DNA of 5,774 nucleotides from Bizionia sp. (GTDB taxonomy: Bacteria > Bacteroidota > Bacteroidia > Flavobacteriales > Flavobacteriaceae). The notes under the pieces were generated by a model that saw only the letters and a program-made list of their open reading frames with translations, made no database searches and was not told the origin of the DNA. Made by a program: the position numbers and the translations under genes. Positions 1 through 4,953 of the stretch are shown here, piece by piece (position 1 is the first letter of the stretch; each line of letters begins with the position of its first letter). The stretch lies in contig JAGPVI010000037.1 in the NCBI GenBank assembly GCA_018067115.1, positions 1 through 5,774 of the forward strand, in the 5' to 3' direction.

Positions 1-1
1 A

Positions 2-562
2 ACCTATTGTATAGAACACGATTTAAAAGAGATCACTCTTCTTGGGCATTCTATGGGAGGAAAAACGGCAATGTTATTCGCTACAACCTATCCAGAATAT
101 GTGTCTAAGTTATTGGTTGCCGATATTTCACCACGTTTTTATCCGGTGCATCACGATGCTATTTTAAAAGGATTGGGAGCGTTAGATTTTAATGTTTTAA
201 GCAGTAGAGGGGAAGCCGACGAGCAGATGGAAAGCTATGTGTCCGATTTTGGAACGCGACAGTTTTTACTTAAAAACCTCTATTGGAAAGAAAAAGGTAA
301 ATTAGCCTTGCGCATGAATTTAGATGTGCTAACCGAGCAAGTTGGAGAGGTTGGTGAGCCCTTACCAGTTCACGCTAAGTTTGAAAAAGACACTTTGTTT
401 TTACGCGGCGATAAAAGTGAGTATATCGCAGCTCAAGACGAAGCTTTAATTACATCGCATTTTGTAAACGCTTCTATTGTAACAATTCCAAATGCCGGCC
501 ATTGGTTGCACGCCGAAAACCCTGAAGCATTTTATAATGCCGTCATTCAATTTATTAACTAA
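2..562 (+). CDS. Alpha/beta-fold hydrolase, YbfF-type esterase (5' partial)
   Basis: This is the C-terminal 186 residues of an alpha/beta hydrolase; the frame is open to the window edge, so the gene starts upstream. The nucleophile elbow LLGHSMGG places the catalytic serine at codon 50-52. The ATG at 53 falls directly after that serine, so it cannot be the true start. The triad is completed by Asp in FLRGDKSEY (residue 137 of the visible part) and His in NAGHWLHAENP (residue 167). The segment after the elbow (KLLVADISP) and the spacing resemble the YbfF esterase group, whose members are about 250 residues, so roughly a quarter of the protein is missing. By family knowledge it would hydrolyse ester or thioester bonds in the cytoplasm; the natural substrate cannot be told. 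It ends 22 bases before the membrane-protein gene and may share its transcript. The fold is certain, the subfamily likely. Confidence 0.93.
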   Translation, partial: TYCIEHDLKEITLLGHSMGGKTAMLFATTYPEYVSKLLVADISPRFYPVHHDAILKGLGALDFNVLSSRGEADEQMESYVSDFGTRQFLLKNLYWKEKGKLALRMNLDVLTEQVGEVGEPLPVHAKFEKDTLFLRGDKSEYIAAQDEALITSHFVNASIVTIPNAGHWLHAENPEAFYNAVIQFIN

Positions 563-584
563 AAACCCTAAAAATTTAAAACGT

Positions 585-926
585 ATGAAATTAATTCTTA
601 GACTTTTATTGAGTGCTATTGCCGTTGTGGTTTTAGCAAACATTCTTGGTGGTGTATCTGTAGATGGTTACGGCACAGCGATTATTGTGGCGCTTGTACT
701 CTCTATTTTAAACTTATTTGTAAAGCCTATTTTGGTTATTTTAACTTTACCTATAACGATTGTGACTTTAGGGTTATTCCTATTAATAGTTAATGCATTG
801 GTAATTTTACTTGCCGATAGTTTAATCTCTGGCTTTTCTGTAGATGGTATTTGGTGGGCTGTGCTGTTTAGTATTTTACTATCGGTATTACAGTCACTAT
901 TGCATTCATTCTTAAAAGACGACTAG
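585..926 (+). CDS. YvlD / Phage_holin_4_2 family small membrane protein
   Basis: A 113-residue, very hydrophobic protein with four predicted membrane segments at about residues 4-23, 30-46, 49-76 and 89-109, ending in a charged KDD tail. It matches the PF04020 (YvlD, 'phage holin family') pattern: a G-x-SVDG turn, a long helix, a central KPI...LTLPI-T-TLGLF hairpin, then a second SVDG turn and a last helix. The start at 585 (MKLILRLLL) gives the usual family length of about 110-120 residues and the usual beginning. The frame stays open upstream to an ATG at 492, but that extension lies inside the hydrolase gene and is not hydrophobic. Despite the family name, these proteins are common chromosomal genes; their function is not established, and some relatives are linked to envelope stress. 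No prophage genes are nearby. It may be co-transcribed with the hydrolase. Confidence 0.88.
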   Translation: MKLILRLLLSAIAVVVLANILGGVSVDGYGTAIIVALVLSILNLFVKPILVILTLPITIVTLGLFLLIVNALVILLADSLISGFSVDGIWWAVLFSILLSVLQSLLHSFLKDD

Positions 927-968
927 TAAACAGCATATAGACAGAGTCTTAAAAATAAAATGAGACAC

Positions 969-983
969 TAACACAAGGTGTTA
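969..983. repeat. Short dyad upstream of the tig promoter
   Basis: TAACAC and GTGTTA form a perfect 6-base inverted repeat around a 3-base spacer (AAG). It ends six bases before the -33 TTTG of the tig promoter. No T-run follows, so it is a poor terminator for the membrane-protein gene. A regulator-binding half-site pair is possible, as is chance. Confidence 0.35.
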
Positions 984-988
984 AAAAC

Positions 989-1019
989 TTTGATGGAGTA
1001 TAAAAAAATATTACTTTTG
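989..1019 (+). promoter_or_regulatory. Bacteroidota-type promoter for tig
   Basis: A TTTG at 989-992 is followed, after 19 bases, by TACTTTTG at 1012-1019, an exact match to the TAnnTTTG -7 box. The 19-base spacing agrees with the known housekeeping-sigma (SigABfr-type) consensus of Bacteroidota. Transcription would begin around 1025-1030, leaving an A/T-rich leader of about 50 bases before the tig start at 1075. The inverted repeat ATGGAGT (993-999) / ACTCCAT (1021-1027) encloses the -7 box. Confidence 0.8.
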
Positions 1020-1074
1020 CACTCCATTTTTATTTAATAAAAAATTAATTGCCAACGGCTATATATTATTCAAA

Positions 1075-2403
1075 ATGAATATTACAAGAGAAAACATAGA
1101 TGCATTAAATGCAGTTGTAACAGTAGATATCGCAAAAGACGATTACAATAATAAGGTTCAAAAAATCTTAACAGACTATAGAAAAACTGCTAACATTCCA
1201 GGATTTAGAAAAGGCCAGGTGCCAATGGGAATGGTGAAAAAGCAATACGGTAAAGCGGTATTAATAGAAGAAGTAAACAAATTACTTCAAGAGTCTTTAA
1301 ACAAATATTTAGCTGAAGAGAAGTTAGATGTTTTAGGACAGCCGTTACCAAAAACACAAAATGACATTAACTGGGAAGGTGACGATTTTTCTTTTGAATT
1401 TGAATTAGGATTAGCTCCAAAATTCGATGTAGATTTAGAAGGAAAGAAAGCAATTACTCATTATACTATTGTTGCAGACGATAAAATGATCGACGAACAA
1501 GTAGAACGTGTTCAAAAACAATACGGAAAACTAATCTCTCAAGATACTGTTGAAGCAGATAGTGAAATTACTGGTGTTTTTAAAAATGAAGAAGAAGGCA
1601 TAGTTAACGCTGTGACTTTAACTTTAGACAAATTTAAAGGTAAAGCAACAGAAAAGAAATTTATAGGTGCTAAAGTTGGAGATGTAATTACATTAAAAAC
1701 AAAAGGACTATACGAAGACGATCACGAATTAATGCACGCGCTAAAAGTAGAGCACGATAAAGCACACGGTTTAGAAATTGAAGTTACTTTTGAGATTACA
1801 GAAATCAACAAAAGAGAATTGGCAGATTTAAACCAAGAGTTATTCGATAAAATGTTTGGTGAAGGTGTTGTAAAATCAGCTACAGAATTAAAGGCTAAGA
1901 TTAAAGAAGATGCAGAAAAGCAATTCGTGCAACAATCAGATCAAAAATTATTAAACGACGTAACAGAATATTTAGTAGACAATACAAAGTTCGATTTACC
2001 ATCGGCATTCCTTCAAAAATGGATGCAGCAAGCTGGTGAAACAGAATTATCTGAAGAGCAAAGTAAAGAGGAATACGAAAAATCTGAAAAGAGTTTACGT
2101 TACCAATTAATTGAAGCTAAATTAATGGAGTCAAACGATTTAAAAATCGATTTTGAAGACGTTAAAGAAAATGCGAAAGCAATGATTAAAATGCAAATGG
2201 CGCAATTTGGTCAAATGAATCCTACCGATAAAGAATTAGATGATATCGCGGCGCGTGTATTATCTAACCAGGAAGAGGTGAAACGTATTTCAGAACAAGT
2301 TGTAAGTCAAAAATTACTTAATCTTTACAAAGAAAAAGCAAACGTAAAAACTAAAGAATTAACATACGAAGCGTTTGTTAAGGAAGTTTATGGCGATAAA
2401 TAA
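1075..2403 (+). CDS. tig: Trigger factor, ribosome-associated chaperone
   Basis: Trigger factor binds at the ribosome exit tunnel and shields nascent chains. The 442-residue length is close to the 432 of E. coli. The N-terminal domain (about residues 1-115) carries the ribosome-docking signature GFRKGQVP at residues 43-50, the same position as in E. coli. The middle region (about 155-246) occupies the FKBP-type PPIase position but lacks the G-x-MIPGFE-type segment of active enzymes, so isomerase activity is doubtful. The helical C-terminal chaperone domain runs from about 247 (KRELADLNQELFDKMFGEG) to the end and is rich in Lys and Glu. The ATG at 1075 gives the expected N-terminus and follows an A-rich leader without Shine-Dalgarno, normal for this phylum. 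It is driven by the consensus promoter at 989-1019 and followed by a long hairpin before clpP. Position upstream of clpP-clpX is the classic order. Confidence 0.97.
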   Translation: MNITRENIDALNAVVTVDIAKDDYNNKVQKILTDYRKTANIPGFRKGQVPMGMVKKQYGKAVLIEEVNKLLQESLNKYLAEEKLDVLGQPLPKTQNDINWEGDDFSFEFELGLAPKFDVDLEGKKAITHYTIVADDKMIDEQVERVQKQYGKLISQDTVEADSEITGVFKNEEEGIVNAVTLTLDKFKGKATEKKFIGAKVGDVITLKTKGLYEDDHELMHALKVEHDKAHGLEIEVTFEITEINKRELADLNQELFDKMFGEGVVKSATELKAKIKEDAEKQFVQQSDQKLLNDVTEYLVDNTKFDLPSAFLQKWMQQAGETELSEEQSKEEYEKSEKSLRYQLIEAKLMESNDLKIDFEDVKENAKAMIKMQMAQFGQMNPTDKELDDIAARVLSNQEEVKRISEQVVSQKLLNLYKEKANVKTKELTYEAFVKEVYGDK

Positions 2404-2433
2404 GCTATTTCTTTTTAAAGAATTATCATTACC

Positions 2434-2475
2434 TTTAGGCGTTGAAATGTTATAATTTTAACGCCTAAATTATTT
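2434..2475 (+). terminator. Long hairpin between tig and clpP, probable terminator
   Basis: A 15-base-pair stem, 2434-2448 with 2455-2469, starts TTTAGGCGTT and returns AACGCCTAAA, with one G-U pair and a 6-base loop (GTTATA). The tail TTATTT is T-rich but not a pure T-run. It begins 30 bases after the tig stop. It probably ends or attenuates the tig transcript; an RNA-stability element is the alternative. Confidence 0.65.
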
Positions 2476-2534
2476 CAGTTAAATTCAACTTAAAAAGTTT
2501 GAAAACCACTGATTTAATGGTAAATTAAAAAATA

Positions 2535-2555
2535 CTCTTGTAAATCTTATAAGAG
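2535..2555 (+). promoter_or_regulatory. Hairpin in the clpP leader
   Basis: CTCTTGTAA and TTATAAGAG pair in a 9-base stem with one G-U and a 3-base loop (ATC), ending 32 bases before the clpP ATG. No T-run follows, so it is not a terminator. It could be a leader structure or an operator dyad. A near-match to the -7 box, TACTCTTG at 2533-2540 (one mismatch to TAnnTTTG), overlaps its left arm. No well-spaced TTTG accompanies that box, so a clpP promoter here is only tentative. Confidence 0.4.
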
Positions 2556-2587
2556 ATATAACTCAATTAAAAAGCAATAATTACACT

Positions 2588-3262
2588 ATGGATTACGGAA
2601 AAGAATTCGAAAAATTCGCAATAAAAGACCAAGGGATTAACAGTATGTACTATAATAAAATTATTAGTAGTATGTACCCTGAAAACCTAACTCCAAACAT
2701 TATTGAAGAGCGCCAAATGAATATTGCTATATTCGATGTGTTTTCTAGATTAATGATGGATCGTATTATCTTTTTAGGAACAGGAATTAACGACCAAGTT
2801 GCCAATATTATTCAAGCACAACTTTTATTTTTAGAAAGTACAGATGCCAAGAAAGATATTCAAATTTACATTAACTCTCCAGGAGGAAGTGTATATGCTG
2901 GTTTAGGTATTTACGATACAATGCAGTTTATTAAACCAGACGTAGCAACAATTTGTACAGGTATGGCAGCTTCTATGGGTGCTGTATTATTATGTGCAGG
3001 AGAAAAAGGAAAGCGTAGTGGTTTAACGCACTCTCGTGTAATGATTCACCAACCATTAGGTGGAGCTCAAGGGCAAGCGAGTGATATTGAAATTACAGCT
3101 AGAGAGATCTTGATCTTAAAAGAAGAATTATACAATATTATTAGTAAGCACTCTGGTCAAGATTTCGATAAAATATACCAAGATAGTGACCGTGATTACT
3201 GGATGAAAGCAGACAAAGCGAAAGAATACGGAATGATCGATGAGATCTTAGTTCGTAGTTAA
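2588..3262 (+). CDS. clpP: ATP-dependent Clp protease proteolytic subunit ClpP
   Basis: ClpP forms a tetradecameric serine-protease chamber fed by ClpX. The catalytic triad is Ser129 (GMAASMGA), His154 (RVMIHQPLGG) and Asp203 (DSDRDYW); the 25- and 49-residue intervals equal those of E. coli ClpP. YINSPGGSVYAG (residues 94-105) is the substrate-binding oxyanion strand. An ungapped match to mature E. coli ClpP runs from Asn33, so 32 residues precede the expected mature start, against 14 in E. coli. The ATG at 2588 (MDYGKEFEKF) is favoured because, as I recall, this extension is usual in flavobacterial ClpP; Met20 (2645) and Met29 (2672) are alternatives. The leader is A-rich with no Shine-Dalgarno. 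It is separated from tig by a terminator-like hairpin and from clpX by 59 bases with another hairpin. Confidence 0.98.
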   Translation: MDYGKEFEKFAIKDQGINSMYYNKIISSMYPENLTPNIIEERQMNIAIFDVFSRLMMDRIIFLGTGINDQVANIIQAQLLFLESTDAKKDIQIYINSPGGSVYAGLGIYDTMQFIKPDVATICTGMAASMGAVLLCAGEKGKRSGLTHSRVMIHQPLGGAQGQASDIEITAREILILKEELYNIISKHSGQDFDKIYQDSDRDYWMKADKAKEYGMIDEILVRS

Positions 3263-3278
3263 TAAATTAAAAGAATAC

Positions 3279-3309
3279 AGACTGTTTCTCTTTTTTAGGG
3301 AAACAGTTT
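3279..3309 (+). promoter_or_regulatory. Hairpin between clpP and clpX
   Basis: ACTGTTTC (3281-3288) and GAAACAGT (3300-3307) pair perfectly. The stem extends to 13 base pairs over 3279-3291 and 3297-3309 with two G-U pairs, closing a TTTTT loop. No T-run follows the + strand stem, so full termination is unlikely. It lies between the clpP stop and the clpX ATG, ending 12 bases before that ATG. It may protect clpP mRNA, mark a processing site, or tune clpX translation. No promoter consensus is evident in the gap, so clpX is probably read through from clpP. Confidence 0.6.
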
Positions 3310-3321
3310 AAAATACAAAGT

Positions 3322-4554
3322 ATGGCAAAGGAAGAATTAGAGTGTTCATTTTGTGGTAGAAAAAAGCCAGAAACTAGCTTATTAATAGCTGGATTAGATG
3401 CGCATATTTGCGACCGCTGTATCGAGCAAGCGCACGGCATTGTATTAGAAGAATCTAAGCAAACGGACAACAGTGACTTATCGGCAGAATTAATGCTGAA
3501 AAAGCCACAGAAAATTAAAGCGTTTTTAGACGAATATATTATTGGGCAGGATTACACTAAAAGGGTAATGTCTGTAGCCGTTTATAACCACTATAAGCGT
3601 TTATTACAACCAGCAAGTAAAGATGATATCGAGATTCAGAAATCCAATATCATTATGGTTGGGCAAACGGGAACAGGTAAAACATTAATAGCTAAGACTA
3701 TTGCAAAAATGTTAAACGTACCGTTGGCTATTGTAGATGCTACTGTGTTAACAGAAGCTGGTTATGTTGGGGAAGATGTAGAAAGTTTATTAACACGTTT
3801 ACTTCAAGCAGCCGATTACAACTTAGAGAAAGCAGAAAAAGGAATCGTTTTTATTGATGAAATAGATAAGATAGCACGTAAAAGTGATAATCCATCTATT
3901 ACTCGCGATGTCTCTGGAGAAGGGGTGCAACAAGGGTTATTAAAACTTCTTGAAGGTACTGTAGTTAACGTGCCACCAAAGGGCGGACGTAAGCATCCAG
4001 ACCAAAAATTTATCGAGGTAAACACCGAAAATATTTTATTTATTGCTGGTGGTGCTTTCGATGGTATAAATAAAGTGATTTCAAAACGTTTAAATATGCA
4101 AGCTGTAGGTTACAGTGCGTCTATGAGCGACAATAAAATTGATCACGATAATTTATTACAATATATTATCCCTAAGGATTTAAAAGACTTCGGATTGATT
4201 CCAGAAATTATTGGACGTCTTCCGGTGCTAACACATATGAATCCTTTAGATGGTGAAACCCTAAGAGCCATTTTAACTGAGCCTAAAAATGCCATTATTA
4301 AGCAATACAAGAAGTTGTTTGAAATGGATGACATCAAGTTAAAAATAACTGAAGGTGCTTTAGGTTATATAGTAGAAAAAGCTATCGAATATAAGTTAGG
4401 TGCTCGTGGACTACGTTCGTTATGTGAGGAGGTTTTAACCGATGCTATGTTCGAATTACCAGGAACCGATGTTAAAGAATTAAATGTAACAAAAAGTTAC
4501 GCCGAAGATAAATTATCGAAAACAACGCTTAAAAAGTTGAAGGCAGTGTCTTAA
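3322..4554 (+). CDS. clpX: ATP-dependent Clp protease ATP-binding subunit ClpX
   Basis: ClpX is the hexameric AAA+ unfoldase that recognises substrates and threads them into ClpP. The zinc-binding domain has Cys8, Cys11, Cys30 and Cys33. Walker A is GQTGTGKT (114-121), Walker B GIVFIDEIDK (174-183) with Glu180. The GYVG pore-1 loop is at 147-150, the RKH pore loop at 223-225, the arginine finger Arg299 in EIIGRLPV, and sensor-2 Arg362 in GARGLR. The ClpP-docking loop reads VGY (262-264) where E. coli has IGF. At 410 residues it is slightly shorter than E. coli ClpX (424), and nothing essential is missing. The ATG at 3322 places the zinc domain correctly; the leader is A-rich without Shine-Dalgarno. 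It follows clpP by 59 bases and ends at a strong terminator. Confidence 0.98.
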   Translation: MAKEELECSFCGRKKPETSLLIAGLDAHICDRCIEQAHGIVLEESKQTDNSDLSAELMLKKPQKIKAFLDEYIIGQDYTKRVMSVAVYNHYKRLLQPASKDDIEIQKSNIIMVGQTGTGKTLIAKTIAKMLNVPLAIVDATVLTEAGYVGEDVESLLTRLLQAADYNLEKAEKGIVFIDEIDKIARKSDNPSITRDVSGEGVQQGLLKLLEGTVVNVPPKGGRKHPDQKFIEVNTENILFIAGGAFDGINKVISKRLNMQAVGYSASMSDNKIDHDNLLQYIIPKDLKDFGLIPEIIGRLPVLTHMNPLDGETLRAILTEPKNAIIKQYKKLFEMDDIKLKITEGALGYIVEKAIEYKLGARGLRSLCEEVLTDAMFELPGTDVKELNVTKSYAEDKLSKTTLKKLKAVS

Positions 4555-4574
4555 ATTTTTAGCAGTAAATAATT

Positions 4575-4608
4575 AAAGCCCTTTCATTTTTTGTGAAAGG
4601 GCTTTTTT
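4575..4608 (+). terminator. Intrinsic terminator after clpX
   Basis: AAAGCCCTTTCA (4575-4586) pairs over 12 bases with TGAAAGGGCTTT (4594-4605) around a 7-base loop, and the T-run continues to 4608. The stem starts 20 bases after the clpX stop. This is a textbook factor-independent terminator that should end the clpP-clpX transcript. Confidence 0.93.
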
Positions 4609-4661
4609 GTGTTTACGCATTTTGGTAGTACATAATTATACCTTAATAAGCTTCTCGACGG

Positions 4662-4683
4662 ACCTAAAATAGATCTATTAGGT
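4662..4683. repeat. Palindrome in the clpX-GH3 intergenic region
   Basis: AATAGATCTATT (4668-4679) is a perfect 12-base palindrome. ACCT at 4662-4665 and AGGT at 4680-4683 extend it after a two-base bulge (AA). It could be a protein-binding site or a small cruciform; there is nothing nearby for it to control except whatever lies in this intergenic region. Confidence 0.35.
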
Positions 4684-4754
4684 AAATCGAAATCTATGGC
4701 GTTTAATCCAAAACTTAGTGTGTTTTAAGAGATTTTTAATTGGAAACGTTCTTA

Positions 4755-4828
4755 GGATTAGCAGAAGTATAGGGAGAAAAAAACCACCTATAACGAATTA
4801 TAAGTGGCTGTGCTGATCTCATTTTTTT
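4755..4828 (+). other. Nested stem structure with T-tail, possible small RNA end or terminator
   Basis: An outer stem pairs 4755-4763 with 4811-4819 (9 base pairs, two G-U). Inside it, 4784-4793 pairs with 4798-4807 (10 base pairs with one C-A mismatch) and a CGAA loop. Two bases after the outer stem comes a run of seven T (4822-4828). On the + strand this looks like a structured RNA 3' end with an intrinsic terminator. It lies about 150 bases beyond the clpX terminator, so it would need its own promoter, which I could not identify, or read-through. It may also be a back-up terminator. Confidence 0.35.
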
Positions 4829-4902
4829 GGAATAAAAAATTACTTCAGAATTCAAATAAAAGTTTAAAGTTGTTTATTAATCATTAAAAGTATAAATAAA
4901 TA

Positions 4903-4937
4903 CTTGATAATCAAAATATTAATTATTAAGTTTTTTT
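4903..4937. terminator. AT-rich hairpin near the GH3 3' end, weak terminator candidate
   Basis: CTTGATAAT (4903-4911) and ATTATTAAG (4922-4930) form a 9-base stem with one G-U pair on the + strand, a 10-base loop, and then seven T (4931-4937). Read on the - strand, it lies about 23 bases after the GH3 stop and is followed by TATTTATTTAT. It might end transcription from either side, but the stem has only two G-C pairs, so it would be weak. Confidence 0.3.
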
Positions 4938-4953
4938 AAAATCTACCGTTAAC

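Larger units (their letters stand above)
4609..4953. other. Intergenic region between clpX and the GH3 gene, no gene seen
   Basis: About 345 AT-rich bases between two convergent genes. I see no coding sequence, tRNA, CRISPR array or insertion-sequence end. The longest item resembling a gene is a 10-codon frame at 4696-4728, which I do not call. The stretch does contain structure: a 12-base palindrome at 4668-4679, a nested stem ending in T7 at 4755-4828, and an AT-rich hairpin followed by T7 at 4903-4937. These are listed separately. No clear TTTG/TAnnTTTG pair was found on the + strand. Confidence 0.7.

Noticed and set aside
53..55. ATG at 53 as the start of the hydrolase
   Set aside because: The frame is open upstream to base 2 and encodes the nucleophile elbow LLGHS immediately before it; starting at 53 would remove the catalytic serine.
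492..584. Earlier start at 492 for the small membrane protein
   Set aside because: The extra 31 residues lie inside the hydrolase gene in another frame, are not membrane-like, and do not fit the family N-terminus. The start at 585 gives the normal length.
446..643. Minus-strand open frame across the hydrolase and membrane-protein junction
   Set aside because: It overlaps two well-supported plus-strand genes and its translation shows no recognisable family.
585..926. Phage holin as evidence of a prophage
   Set aside because: The family name is misleading; YvlD-type proteins are common chromosomal genes. No endolysin, structural or integrase genes are present.
946..966. GTCTTA/TGAGAC as a terminator for the membrane-protein gene
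   Set aside because: Only six pairs with a G-U, a nine-base A-rich loop and no T-run; too weak to call.
3267..3470. Minus-strand open frame across the clpP-clpX gap
   Set aside because: It is the antisense of the clpX zinc domain and the hairpin; no family features.
3816..4337. Two minus-strand open frames within clpX
   Set aside because: Both are antisense to the conserved AAA+ domain and show no sign of independent coding.
4696..4728. Ten-codon frame starting ATGGCGTTT in the intergenic region
   Set aside because: Too short, with no visible promoter or family; such frames are expected by chance.
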